A stretch of DNA of 43,654 nucleotides from a bacterium (lineage in GTDB: Bacteria > Patescibacteriota > Minisyncoccia > Phycocordibacterales > UBA12445), in contig JAUSIP010000016.1 in the NCBI GenBank assembly GCA_030648005.1, forward strand, positions 65,110 to 108,763. The letters are read 5' to 3'. The notes beneath the pieces are model-generated. The model was given only the letters and a program-made list of their open reading frames with translations, searched no databases and was not told the DNA's origin. Below are positions 34,802 through 42,866 of the stretch, one piece after another. Positions within the stretch are counted from its first letter, which is position 1. Each line of letters starts with the position of its first letter. The position numbers were made by a program, and so were the translations under genes.

Positions 34802-35038
34802 TTAATTAGCGGTAACAACCAGGTCGTGGACTCGAAATTCTCCGATGGCATACTGCTCCTGGCCTTCCGGGACGGTGACACGATACCAATTATGCTTAGT
34901 GAGTTTCTTGCCGAGTACATATCCAAGAGATTCTGCAATATCCCTTGCTTCTTTTTCGGTAACTAATCTAGTAAACTTCACAAACACAACACCCGGCTCA
35001 TAGTCTCTGCTTTTACCTGCCTGATCCTTAAAATCCAT
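34802..35038 (-). CDS. 78-aa protein resembling a subtilase propeptide / I9-type inhibitor domain
   Basis: From the ATG at 35038, preceded by AGGGGGTG (an in-frame start at 35062 is less well placed). The pattern EPGVVFVKFTRLVTEKEARD, then ESLGYVLG, then NWYRVTVPEGQEQYAIGEF resembles the beta-alpha-beta layout of subtilase propeptides, which ends in a protease-facing strand. No protease domain follows, so it is a stand-alone domain. It could be a protease inhibitor or chaperone, or just share the fold; resemblance is by eye only. Confidence 0.65.
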   Translation of the reverse strand: MDFKDQAGKSRDYEPGVVFVKFTRLVTEKEARDIAESLGYVLGKKLTKHNWYRVTVPEGQEQYAIGEFRVHDLVVTAN

Positions 35039-35081
35039 TTCACACCCCCTCTTTATTTTCAATTAACAAAAAACTAACCCC

Positions 35082-35110
35082 AATATAACAGGCGACTACT
35101 TATTTTTCAA
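35082..35110 (-). promoter_or_regulatory. Promoter of the small-orphan unit
   Basis: -35 TTGAAA (35110-35105), 17-bp spacer, -10 TATATT (35087-35082). It lies across the end of trmD. Predicted start about 35075, leader 37 nt with a strong Shine-Dalgarno. Confidence 0.65.
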
Positions 35111-35761
35111 CTTATACTCCTCTATCAGCTTATGGTTACCGGAGAGCATTACCTTAGGCACTCGGTACTTCTTACCTTTGAATTCAAATACTTCCGGTCT
35201 GGTGTACACCTCTTTAGCTGCAACTCGTTCTTCCTCCAAAGATTCATGCTTACCCAAAACTCCCGTAACCTGGCGGGAGATTGAATCGACTAGAACCATA
35301 GCCGGCAGTTCTCCGCCGGTCAGAACATAGGGTCCGATAGAGATCTCCTCTGCTTTTAATATTTTTGTAACTCTGGCATCAATCCCTTCATAGTGCCCGG
35401 CTATTAAAATGATATTCTTATATTTCTTTGAGAATTTCCTAGCCATCTCGTTCGTAAACTGCTTCCCCTGTGCTGAAAATAAAATAACCTTAACCTGCGT
35501 AGGTCGGATCTCCGATTTTAAGCTATTTTTTATCTGTTCTACCGCTTTCAGTATCGGCTCCGCATACATCACCATCCCCGGCCCTCCGCCATATGGTCTG
35601 TCATCCATCTTCCTGTGCTTATCAGTAGTAAAATCTCGCGGATTGTATATCTTCACATCAATAATCCCCTTCTCAATCGCCCGCGCCAATATAGACTCGC
35701 CAAGATAGGAGCCGAAAGCCTCCGGAAATATCGTTATTATATGGTAAGTAACCTTCGCCAT
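35096..35761 (-). CDS. trmD: tRNA (guanine37-N1)-methyltransferase
   Basis: 221 aa. SPOUT-fold enzyme that methylates G37 to prevent frameshifting. Motifs: MDDRPYGGGPGMVM, LIAGHYEGIDARV and SIGPYVLTGGELPAMVLVD (the knot that binds S-adenosylmethionine). The ATG coincides with the predicted transcription start and has no Shine-Dalgarno. It follows khpA, but a terminator lies between them, so it has its own promoter. rimM and rplS, the usual neighbours, are absent. Confidence 0.97.
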   Translation of the reverse strand: MAKVTYHIITIFPEAFGSYLGESILARAIEKGIIDVKIYNPRDFTTDKHRKMDDRPYGGGPGMVMYAEPILKAVEQIKNSLKSEIRPTQVKVILFSAQGKQFTNEMARKFSKKYKNIILIAGHYEGIDARVTKILKAEEISIGPYVLTGGELPAMVLVDSISRQVTGVLGKHESLEEERVAAKEVYTRPEVFEFKGKKYRVPKVMLSGNHKLIEEYKLKNK

Positions 35762-35767
35762 CGGCTC

Positions 35768-35796
35768 ATACTAAAACAAAAACACCCCAATGTAAA
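35768..35796 (-). promoter_or_regulatory. Promoter of leaderless trmD, interleaved with a terminator
   Basis: -35 TTTACA (35796-35791), 17-bp spacer, -10 TAGTAT (35773-35768). The start point is 35761, the A of the ATG. The -35 lies in the loop of the khpA terminator hairpin and most of the spacer lies in its 3' arm. Confidence 0.6.
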
Positions 35797-35808
35797 GGGT
35801 GTTTTTGT
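35774..35808 (-). terminator. khpA terminator
   Basis: ACAAAAACACCC and GGGTGTTTTTGT form a perfect 12-bp stem (35776-35787 with 35797-35808) around a 9-nt loop, with a T-rich 3' side. It ends about 15 nt before the trmD ATG. Confidence 0.8.
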
Positions 35809-35837
35809 AATTTAAATTCTTATTTTTATACGCTAAA

Positions 35838-36152
35838 TTAGAGCTTCAAATCGTTCATGGCCTCATCTACTGTTTTAGTAGCTGAAGGCTTTGTGTAACC
35901 CTTGCCTCCTTCCGGCTCGCTAATCTTCAAGTTAACTCTGGCATTATTCTTCATGCCAACAACTCGGAGCAGTGTCCTAATAGCCTTGGCAGTGTTGCCT
36001 GATCGGCCGATAACCTTACCCATATCTTCCGGGTGAACATCGAGAGTTAGGAGAACTCCCATCTCATCTACGGCTCGATTGATCTTAATCGACTCCGGAT
36101 GATCTACTAGTGACTTAATAACAACATCGAGAAATACTTGGTCTTTTTCCAT
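35838..36152 (-). CDS. khpA: KH-domain RNA-binding protein KhpA
   Basis: 104 aa. The GxxG loop of a type II KH domain is clear in VIGRSGNTAKAIRTLLR (about residues 46-62). An N-terminal acidic strand-helix and a Gly/Lys/Pro-rich tail follow the family, which runs to about 80 aa; this one is longer at the C-terminus. Relatives bind RNA with KhpB and affect cell division and length. It sits between rpsP and trmD, a common place for it. Confidence 0.92.
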   Translation of the reverse strand: MEKDQVFLDVVIKSLVDHPESIKINRAVDEMGVLLTLDVHPEDMGKVIGRSGNTAKAIRTLLRVVGMKNNARVNLKISEPEGGKGYTKPSATKTVDEAMNDLKL

Positions 36153-36213
36153 TGCCTTATTTCTATCTTTGTAAAGTGCAGTCTTGTTCGACTTATCTTA
36201 CTGCTTAAACGAC

Positions 36214-36242
36214 ATTATAACAGAAGGTATTTAAAAATACAA
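36214..36242 (-). promoter_or_regulatory. khpA promoter
   Basis: -35 TTGTAT (36242-36237), 17-bp spacer, extended -10 TGT-TATAAT (hexamer 36219-36214). Predicted leader of about 55 nt, with only a weak AAGG before the ATG. Confidence 0.5.
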
Positions 36243-36249
36243 CGAGAAC

Positions 36250-36600
36250 TTATGCAGTAGCCTCAACAGGAGCCTCAGCCTTAACTTCAGGCTTAACTTC
36301 TGCTTTAGCTTCCTTTACTGCTTCAACTTTCTTTATTTGTGGCAAGACGTTAATCTTCTTACTCTTCAAAACCTTGTGCGATACTAAAAGATTATGAAGA
36401 GTGCCTGATGGTTTAGCGCCCACAGACATCCAGTGAGTTATTCTATCTTTAACCAACTGAGCCTTGCCCTTTCTGGCATCGTACGCACCTAAAATTTCCA
36501 AATATCTACCGCTTCTTGGGCCATTCTTAGAATCAGTAAGAACCACTCGGAAGGAGGGGTCGTTCTTACGTCCTACTCGCTGTAATCTGATCATTAACAT
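36250..36600 (-). CDS. rpsP: 30S ribosomal protein S16 (bS16)
   Basis: 116 aa. MIRLQRVGRKNDPSFRVVLTDSKNGPRSGRYLE-type N-terminus and the following strand match S16 (about 80 aa). A C-terminal Glu/Ala/Lys/Val-rich tail of about 25 residues (EAKAEVKPEVKAEAPVE) is an addition. Start is ATG at 36600; a second ATG two codons in (36594) is possible. Heads the rpsP-khpA-trmD region. Confidence 0.96.
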   Translation of the reverse strand: MLMIRLQRVGRKNDPSFRVVLTDSKNGPRSGRYLEILGAYDARKGKAQLVKDRITHWMSVGAKPSGTLHNLLVSHKVLKSKKINVLPQIKKVEAVKEAKAEVKPEVKAEAPVEATA

Positions 36601-36610
36601 AAGTTCATGT

Positions 36611-36639
36611 ATGCTAGCAAATTGCCTGATCTAAGTCAA
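36611..36639 (-). promoter_or_regulatory. Promoter of near-leaderless rpsP
   Basis: -35 TTGACT (36639-36634), 17-bp spacer, -10 TAGCAT (36616-36611). Predicted start 36604, a 4-nt leader. Confidence 0.65.
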
Positions 36640-36646
36640 CAATCAC

Positions 36647-38080
36647 TTATTTTAATAGCTCCCTAAACACCTCAGCCACCAACTTTGGATTAGCCGAACC
36701 CTTGGACTTCTTCATCGCCTGGCCTACCAAGAACTGAAGTGAAGCTTCTTTGCCAGCCTTAAATTCAGCTGCCACCTTCTCATTCTCTTTTATTATCTCA
36801 CTAGCCATTACCTTTAGCTCATCTTCATTGCTCTTCTGTATTAATCCCTTCACTTCGGCTATAATATCCGGCTCCCCGCCTTCCTTAAACATAACAGCTA
36901 AAATATCTTTTGCGCCACGAGAAGAGACATCGCCCTTCTGCGTCATAACCATCAGCGCCTCGAAATCGTGCGGTTTTATACTTATCTTTTCGTAGCCTAG
37001 TTCAACTTCGTCTGAAACAGCCTTAACTAAAGAGGCCAGATCAGAAGTTATGTAGTTGCTAGTTAGAGACACAAACTCTTTGTCATTTAGATGTTCCTTA
37101 ACAACGGCTTCAAAAAAGTCCGACATAACCAAATCAATAACAAAAAGATCCACCGCCTCCTCTCGCAAGCCAAATTTCTCCGAGAGTCTCTTCCTCTTCT
37201 CCCACGGCAGTTCGGGCATAGTGGCTTTAAGATTTTGAAATTCCGGTACCTCGCTAAGTTTCAACTTCGGCAAATCAGGCTCAGGGAAATATCTGTAGTC
37301 CTGACTGGTTTCTTTTAATCTTTGAGCAAAAGTCTTGCCGGTATTCTCATCAAAGCCGCGTGTCTCTTGTAAAATCACTTCACCCTTATCTAGCGCTTCC
37401 GCCTGCCTCTTCAGCTCATAATCAATGGCGCGGGCCACAGACTTGAAAGAGTTTAGGTTTTTAACCTCAACTTTGGTACCGAATTTATTCGGATCTTTAC
37501 TTACAGAAATATTGGCCTCAACGCGCATCTGGCCCTTATCCATGTTCGCCTCCGATGCACCAAGATAGCGAAGTAGAAGCTGAAGCTCCTTAGCGAAGTC
37601 TGCCGCCTGTTTTGAATCTTTAATGACAGGTTCGGTCACCAACTCCATCAGAGGCATGCCAGCGCGGTTAAAGTCCAGGAAAGTATCACTTCGTCCGTTG
37701 AAGTGGAAAGATTTAGCAGTATCCTCTTCAAGATGAACACGAGTGATATCAACGCCATTCAACTTTCCACCGGAAACGAGTGGGTACTTGTACTGACTAA
37801 TCTGAAAGCCTTTAGGAATGTCCGGGTAGAAATAGTTCTTGCGGTCGAATTCACTAAAGTCGGCCAGTGTTCCACTAAGCGCAGTACCTACACGGAGAAC
37901 ATGCAGAACGGCCTGCTTGTTAATAACAGGAAGAGTGCCGGGATGCGCCATGCAAACCGGACAGATATTCACATTCGGCCGTTTCTCCTCTGCATCGTTC
38001 GCCGAATTACAGAACATCTTGGTCTTGGTTTTCAGCTCGGCATGTATTTCGAGGCCTATAGTTGGAATATATTCAGACAT
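36647..38080 (-). CDS. gatB: Asp-tRNA(Asn)/Glu-tRNA(Gln) amidotransferase subunit B
   Basis: 477 aa from the ATG at 38080 (a GTG at 38095 is in frame but would lie upstream of the predicted transcript start). GLEIHAEL, the NICPVCMAHPGTLPVIN zinc-type segment, DFNRAGMPLMELVTEP and the C-terminal YqeY-like tail (about 340-475) identify GatB. It binds tRNA and phosphorylates the misacylated Asp or Glu. GatA and GatC are not in the window. Confidence 0.97.
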   Translation of the reverse strand: MSEYIPTIGLEIHAELKTKTKMFCNSANDAEEKRPNVNICPVCMAHPGTLPVINKQAVLHVLRVGTALSGTLADFSEFDRKNYFYPDIPKGFQISQYKYPLVSGGKLNGVDITRVHLEEDTAKSFHFNGRSDTFLDFNRAGMPLMELVTEPVIKDSKQAADFAKELQLLLRYLGASEANMDKGQMRVEANISVSKDPNKFGTKVEVKNLNSFKSVARAIDYELKRQAEALDKGEVILQETRGFDENTGKTFAQRLKETSQDYRYFPEPDLPKLKLSEVPEFQNLKATMPELPWEKRKRLSEKFGLREEAVDLFVIDLVMSDFFEAVVKEHLNDKEFVSLTSNYITSDLASLVKAVSDEVELGYEKISIKPHDFEALMVMTQKGDVSSRGAKDILAVMFKEGGEPDIIAEVKGLIQKSNEDELKVMASEIIKENEKVAAEFKAGKEASLQFLVGQAMKKSKGSANPKLVAEVFRELLK

Positions 38081-38086
38081 ACAATG

Positions 38087-38092
38087 AGTATA
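38087..38092 (-). promoter_or_regulatory. -10 box (TATACT) of leaderless gatB
   Basis: TATACT ends 6 nt before the ATG, so transcription would start at 38080, the A of the start codon. The -35 region is poor (TTTAGC). Confidence 0.45.
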
Positions 38093-38119
38093 CAATAAAA
38101 ATCATTTCTGCTAAAGTTC

Positions 38120-38148
38120 TTGACTTATTAAATTAAAGGTTGTATAAT
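38120..38148 (+). promoter_or_regulatory. Promoter of the 218-aa anchored orphan
   Basis: -35 TTGACT (38120-38125), 17-bp spacer, perfect -10 TATAAT (38143-38148). Predicted start about 38155, leader 47 nt. Confidence 0.75.
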
Positions 38149-38201
38149 AACAAAAGAGAGTGACGATCTTTTACTTTTACATTGACAAAGGGGGACGCTA
38201 G

Positions 38202-38858
38202 ATGGATGAAAATCGGTTTCTACTGCCGAAAACCATCATGTACATGGTTATGCTCGCCTGGTTCTGCGGATTCTTTAACATTCCCCTTCCTAACACGACA
38301 GGGCAACCAGAGAGGAGTGAGGAAGAACTAAGGGCAGTGATGCGGAAGTACCATGAACTCAGTACCCCTCCGGATGCTTCCACTACTCCGCCCCCTTCAT
38401 ACAGTCCAGCCACAGCGAATGAACCAAAAGAAGAGCCGGTGTCACCGATCGAACAAAAGCAAAAAACGACCGTAACAGTAATTCGAATCTCGGATCCATC
38501 TTCTGTCGATTATGGGATGGCTAGAATATCTTATGATGAAGAAAACTTCATTGTCTCTTACGACAGATCAGAAGAACAAACCTTCGACCGAGATACTGGT
38601 GTCGAACATATCCGTATCGTTTACAGACTAACAGACGAGACAAAATTTCAGGTCGAGGTCACCCACGTGCCAGGATTATTTAAGGTTAGTGAAAGAGGAA
38701 GTGTGGATGATGAGGTTAAGTCCAACAAGGACAGTCTGCTCAAATCGCTGATCTCAAACAAAACCAAATCAGAGATCATGACAATACTAGAGACGATCTA
38801 TCGGGGACTGGAACTAACTGAGAACTATATAGTGCCCTCCTCCATACTTGTCGACTAA
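38202..38858 (+). CDS. Orphan membrane-anchored protein
   Basis: 218 aa, no family recognised. Residues about 9-28 form one membrane segment, followed by a Pro/Ser/Thr/Glu-rich linker (about 45-87) and a soluble domain (about 88-218) with alternating hydrophobic strands (VTVIRISDPS, YRLTDETKFQVEVTH). The soluble part is probably outside the cell. ATG at 38202 follows AAAGGGGGA. It has its own promoter and terminator, so it is monocistronic, and it converges on murB. Confidence 0.8.
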   Translation: MDENRFLLPKTIMYMVMLAWFCGFFNIPLPNTTGQPERSEEELRAVMRKYHELSTPPDASTTPPPSYSPATANEPKEEPVSPIEQKQKTTVTVIRISDPSSVDYGMARISYDEENFIVSYDRSEEQTFDRDTGVEHIRIVYRLTDETKFQVEVTHVPGLFKVSERGSVDDEVKSNKDSLLKSLISNKTKSEIMTILETIYRGLELTENYIVPSSILVD

Positions 38859-38880
38859 TACACCACACATCCTCACCCCC

Positions 38881-38907
38881 CCCTGCGCGATTGCGCAGGG
38901 TTTTTTT
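38881..38907 (+). terminator. Terminator of the 218-aa orphan
   Basis: CCCTGCGC and GCGCAGGG pair perfectly around GATT, followed by seven T. Confidence 0.92.
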
Positions 38908-38930
38908 ATACTTATACTTTTCCCTTATAC

Positions 38931-39857
38931 TTACCTTATATATCGCACCTCTTCTTCAAGCTGTATCCCAAATTTATCTAAAACTAACTTCTTTAATTTC
39001 TCCGCCAGAGTTATAACATCCTTAAATGTCGCCTCGCCAGTGTTCATCAAGAGATTACCGTGGAAGTTGGCGATCTCAACTCCGCCCTCTTTCATCCCCT
39101 TCGCACCAACCTGTTCCAGTAAATATCCGGCCACAACCTTACCAAAGTAATCTCTGTCTTTGGGTAAATGTTTTAGACTAGCCTCCGGAATATTCTCTAT
39201 TAAAATATTCTTAAAGAAACTTCCCGGACATTTTATCCCTGGCGTATATTTCTTATTTCTGGTCTCTATTATCTCTTTAGACTTTTTCTTTAAAACCTCC
39301 GGATCGTCTCGTGTGAAAGAATATTTTGCAGACAAAACTACCCACGATTTATTCTTAAATATTGAATCTCTATATGTAAATCCGCACTCTTCCTTAGTTA
39401 ATGTACGAATATCTTCTCCATCAAAAATCTCTACTTCAACAAGTGGCCCGCTTATATTCTGTCCATAAGCGCCGGCGTTGCCAACGATAGCTCCGCCGAC
39501 AGATCCGGGAATTCCAGAAAGTGCTTCCAGACCCGAAAGTCCGTATCTGATGCTCCAATTGATAAAATCCATCAACGTAACACCAGCGTCACAAACCACA
39601 TTTCCATCTTGAAGTCTTATGTAGTTAAAAATATCCTTCGGCGACATCATCTTGATCACCAGCATATCAAGCAAGCCGTCACCAAAAACCAGATTACTTC
39701 CTCCTGCAATTATCACATAGCGGATATCAGACTTTTTCGCAAAGTTAATAGCCTCGATCAATTCAGCCGAACTTTCAACTTCAACAAAATACCTGGCCAT
39801 CCCACCCACCCCAAAAGTCGTATGGGGCTTTATATCCACATGCTCTAACATATTCAC
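38931..39857 (-). CDS. murB: UDP-N-acetylenolpyruvoylglucosamine reductase
   Basis: 308 aa. FAD-dependent; makes UDP-MurNAc. HTTFGVGG near the N-terminus, GGGSNLVFGDG-like FAD loop, GIPGSVGGAIVGNAGAYGQ and the catalytic-Ser loop CPGSFFKN are present. Type II (short) MurB. Start is a GTG at 39857, exactly the predicted start of transcription; ATG two codons in is the alternative. Separate from the mraY-ftsW-murG cluster. Confidence 0.95.
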   Translation of the reverse strand: MNMLEHVDIKPHTTFGVGGMARYFVEVESSAELIEAINFAKKSDIRYVIIAGGSNLVFGDGLLDMLVIKMMSPKDIFNYIRLQDGNVVCDAGVTLMDFINWSIRYGLSGLEALSGIPGSVGGAIVGNAGAYGQNISGPLVEVEIFDGEDIRTLTKEECGFTYRDSIFKNKSWVVLSAKYSFTRDDPEVLKKKSKEIIETRNKKYTPGIKCPGSFFKNILIENIPEASLKHLPKDRDYFGKVVAGYLLEQVGAKGMKEGGVEIANFHGNLLMNTGEATFKDVITLAEKLKKLVLDKFGIQLEEEVRYIR

Positions 39858-39863
39858 TTTTTA

Positions 39864-39892
39864 AGTATATTACTTCCCCTTTCTCTTTCCAA
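39864..39892 (-). promoter_or_regulatory. Promoter of leaderless murB
   Basis: -35 TTGGAA (39892-39887), 17-bp spacer, -10 TATACT (39869-39864). Predicted start 39857, the G of the GTG. It overlaps the 3' end of typA. Confidence 0.6.
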
Positions 39893-41666
39893 CCACCTCC
39901 TTTCGGATGCGAATATTCAGCGGAGTGACTTCCATTAGTTCATCGTCGCCTAAATATTCAAGTGAGGATTCCACATTCATGGGTCGTGGCGGATCGAGGA
40001 ATGTGATGCCGTCGCTAGACTTGCTTCTCATGTTGGTCAATTCCTTCTTCTTGCAGACATTAACTTCTAGATCCTCATCCCGCGAAGTCTGGCCGATAAC
40101 CTGTCCACGATAAACCTCAACTTGAGGGCCAATAAAGAGCGTGCCTCTCTGCTGGGCGGTATCAAGAGCGTAAGCGGTTGTCTGACCCTCTTCGTAGGCG
40201 ATGATAGAGCCGTGAGGCATCGGAGCGAGTTCTACAGCAGGCAAGTAATCAAAGAAAAGAGTGTTCATAATTCCCAGACCCTTCGTGTCAGTCATAAATC
40301 TTGTTCTGTAGCCGAAGAATCTACTGGTTGGAATGACGAAATTGAAGTGAGTGACACCAAGCTCAGAGCGCATATCCTTCATGTCTCCCCCGCGTGAACC
40401 CATCTTCTCAATGACAATACCGGTATAAGTGTCAGGCACCTCGATGAACACCTGCTCGTAAGGCTCCATCTTCTTGCCGTCCATCTCTTTATAAATAACC
40501 TGAGGCTTAGCAACTTGAAATTCAAATCCCTCTCGGCGCATTCTCTCTATTAAAATTCCGAGGTGAAGTTCTCCTCGTCCGGCCACCAAGAAGCTGTCTG
40601 GTGAATCGGTATCCTTCACGCGGAGCGCTACGTCCGTCTCCATCTCTTTATAAAGTCTGTCTCGTATCTGGCGAGATGTAAGATACGTCCCCTCTCTACC
40701 GGCGAAAGGCGAAGCATTAACGGAAAAAACAACCTGGATGGTCGGTTCGTCGATCTTGAGCGGTGTTAGTTGATCAGCATGTTCCTTATCTGCAAAAGTC
40801 TCTCCTATCATCACATCAGGGGAACCTGCAATATGAACAATGTCTCCGGCGAATCCTTCCTCTATGTCCACCTTATCTAAGCCAGCCGAAGTCATCAGTG
40901 ATGTGATCTTCACATTTGCCTTCGTGCCGTCTCTTCTTATAAGAGCCACTGTGTCCCCACTCCTAACTCTGCCTCTATAGATCTTACCTGTCGCAATACG
41001 TCCCTTGAAGTCATTGGCGGAGATGGTCACAACAAGAAACTGAAATGGCCCGTCGATGTCTCTCTTAGCTGGAGGAATATTTTTCACGATAGTTTCAAAT
41101 ATAGGAGTGATGTCCTTCATACTATCAAGCGTCATGTCGTTAGAAGCCTTGCCGAGCTTAGCGACAGCATAGACGACCGGAAAGTCAGCCTGTTCATCAG
41201 TCGCACCAAGCTCGACGAAAAGATTAAATACCTCATCCAATACGAAGTCCGGCCTTGCATCCGGTTTGTCCATTTTGTTTATAACCAAGATAATTTTGAG
41301 TCCGAGCTGAAGGGCCTTCTTCAATACGAACCTAGTCTGAGGCATTGGACCCTCCTTAGCATCCACAACAAGAAGCGCTCCGTCAGCCATAGTCAGCACA
41401 CGCTCTACTTCGCCTCCGAAGTCGGCGTGACCGGGAGTATCCAAAATGTTGATCTTAACACCGTTCCACACAACAGAGGCGTTCTTGGCGAAGATGGTGA
41501 TACCACGCTCGCGCTCTATCTCATTCGAATCCATTATTAACTCTCCTTTAAGCAGGTCTTGCTTGATGTTCGTTATCGACTGACGCAAAAGAGAATCAAC
41601 CAAGGTTGTCTTGCCGTGGTCAACGTGCGCGATGATCGCGATATTTCGTAAATTTTCTAATTCCAT
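39870..41666 (-). CDS. typA: Ribosome-binding GTPase BipA/TypA
   Basis: 598 aa from the ATG at 41666. GTPase motifs [22 protein letters not shown] and [13 protein letters not shown]-like domains II, III and V follow, with the BipA C-terminal domain (ending [13 protein letters not shown]). Acts in 50S assembly and stress. An in-frame start at 41690 lies upstream of the predicted transcript start. Confidence 0.97.
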   Translation of the reverse strand: MELENLRNIAIIAHVDHGKTTLVDSLLRQSITNIKQDLLKGELIMDSNEIERERGITIFAKNASVVWNGVKINILDTPGHADFGGEVERVLTMADGALLVVDAKEGPMPQTRFVLKKALQLGLKIILVINKMDKPDARPDFVLDEVFNLFVELGATDEQADFPVVYAVAKLGKASNDMTLDSMKDITPIFETIVKNIPPAKRDIDGPFQFLVVTISANDFKGRIATGKIYRGRVRSGDTVALIRRDGTKANVKITSLMTSAGLDKVDIEEGFAGDIVHIAGSPDVMIGETFADKEHADQLTPLKIDEPTIQVVFSVNASPFAGREGTYLTSRQIRDRLYKEMETDVALRVKDTDSPDSFLVAGRGELHLGILIERMRREGFEFQVAKPQVIYKEMDGKKMEPYEQVFIEVPDTYTGIVIEKMGSRGGDMKDMRSELGVTHFNFVIPTSRFFGYRTRFMTDTKGLGIMNTLFFDYLPAVELAPMPHGSIIAYEEGQTTAYALDTAQQRGTLFIGPQVEVYRGQVIGQTSRDEDLEVNVCKKKELTNMRSKSSDGITFLDPPRPMNVESSLEYLGDDELMEVTPLNIRIRKEVVGKRKGK

Positions 41667-41675
41667 AAGAGCGTA

Positions 41676-41704
41676 AGAATACCACATCACGATAAAATTG
41701 ACAA
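41676..41704 (-). promoter_or_regulatory. Promoter of near-leaderless typA
   Basis: -35 TTGTCA (41704-41699), 17-bp spacer, -10 TATTCT (41681-41676). Predicted start 41669, a 3-nt leader. Confidence 0.6.
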
Positions 41705-41710
41705 CTAAAA

Positions 41711-41739
41711 AGAAAATCCTCCTACTCGGTGTAGGAGGA
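41711..41739 (-). terminator. Terminator of the 332-aa membrane orphan
   Basis: TCCTCCTAC and GTAGGAGGA form a 9-bp stem with a 5-nt loop, then TTTTCTTTTT on the minus strand. It ends just before the typA -35. Confidence 0.88.
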
Positions 41740-41745
41740 AAGAAT

Positions 41746-42744
41746 TTATTTTGTGGGATCTTCGGAACCGCCAGACTTCTTCTCCTCGATCTGTGGGAGT
41801 CCTATCCTGATCAGAAGTTCATCGTTGATGTCTTGAATATCCCTATCGATCTCTGTCATCTCCTTCTTCGTCAGGCTCTGCAAAGCTTCGAGCTCTTGAT
41901 CCATAGTGCCATCACTAACACTCTTGATCTTGTCGCCTGCGGTGATCAACGGAGCCAAAGCTTGAGATGCAAGAAATTCAACATCCGCATTAGCACCCTT
42001 ATCCTCGATTTCTGCGATCTTCTTCTGAACCCTTTTGATCTTCTCAATTAATTGCACATAAAGAATCATTGACGGAGAAGCTTTCTCGAGGGCATATGCT
42101 GAGTTTATGCTGTCGACGTCCTTAACATTCTTGATCGATGCTTCAACTTGCTTAAGAACTTCTTTATACTCAAGCAACTTTGCCTTCCAGGGGGCCAGCG
42201 CCTCACTAATACGTGCGTTAACCTTAACCATTTTTAGATAGCACTGTTCCTCATAGTTAAGCTTCGGATCCTTAAGCTTTCTCTTCGCCTGCTTTAGCAA
42301 CTTCTCCCTAGTGATCCGCTTGTCCACTCTGCGGATAGCTGCGCCAGCGGTGAAGACCGAGAGAGCAATGATAGGAGTCAAGATATAATGCGCGGCGATA
42401 ATGGACGGCAACACCCAGATCGTCTCACCAACAGTAAGAACAGCTAGCAAAGTAAAAGCCATACCGGCAAAAACAACCAGGGAAGACACAGTACAGATAC
42501 TCGCTATGGCCGCCAGCAGGAAATTGAGCGGGCTCGTCCGGTTAAATGGTCGGCCAAATGTTGGCATCTTGCCGGGCGGATAGATCAGAGCGAGCTCTCT
42601 ATCTGCCACCGCCACAGTGAGTTCATCATAGTTTTGAACATTCGAAACATCAGTGTAGTTCCAGTAGGATCTGATTATCCCCAAAAGTCTCTCGTAGAGC
42701 TTATCGACCTCAATATCGTCGTCCTGGTCGTCAGAGTGCGACAT
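41746..42744 (-). CDS. Orphan membrane protein with long coiled coil
   Basis: 332 aa, no family recognised. An acidic soluble N-terminus (1 to about 70) precedes two or three hydrophobic helices (about 73-97, 100-135), then a highly charged C-terminal half (about 140-332) with heptad Lys/Glu/Leu/Ile spacing, likely coiled coil. Start has two overlapping Shine-Dalgarno runs (AAGGAGGGGAGGTG). Own promoter and terminator. Next to another membrane orphan on the same strand. Confidence 0.8.
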   Translation of the reverse strand: MSHSDDQDDDIEVDKLYERLLGIIRSYWNYTDVSNVQNYDELTVAVADRELALIYPPGKMPTFGRPFNRTSPLNFLLAAIASICTVSSLVVFAGMAFTLLAVLTVGETIWVLPSIIAAHYILTPIIALSVFTAGAAIRRVDKRITREKLLKQAKRKLKDPKLNYEEQCYLKMVKVNARISEALAPWKAKLLEYKEVLKQVEASIKNVKDVDSINSAYALEKASPSMILYVQLIEKIKRVQKKIAEIEDKGANADVEFLASQALAPLITAGDKIKSVSDGTMDQELEALQSLTKKEMTEIDRDIQDINDELLIRIGLPQIEEKKSGGSEDPTK

Positions 42745-42791
42745 AACACCTCCCCTCCTTTAAATTGTTTAAGGGCTGATATCTATTTTTC

Positions 42792-42820
42792 AGACTATCA
42801 CTGCTACTATATGGTGTCAA
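42792..42820 (-). promoter_or_regulatory. Promoter of the 332-aa membrane orphan
   Basis: Consensus -35 TTGACA (42820-42815), 17-bp spacer, -10 TAGTCT (42797-42792). Predicted start about 42785, leader 41 nt. Confidence 0.7.
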
Positions 42821-42821
42821 T

Positions 42822-42851
42822 AAAAAAATCCCCTCCGATGACCGGAAGGGG
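42822..42851 (-). terminator. Terminator of the 201-aa membrane orphan
   Basis: CCCCT, then CCG, pair with CGG and AGGGG with one bulged base, followed by A and seven T on the minus strand. The next promoter starts at once beyond. Confidence 0.85.
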
Positions 42852-42866
42852 TTTGTCTAGAACTTC

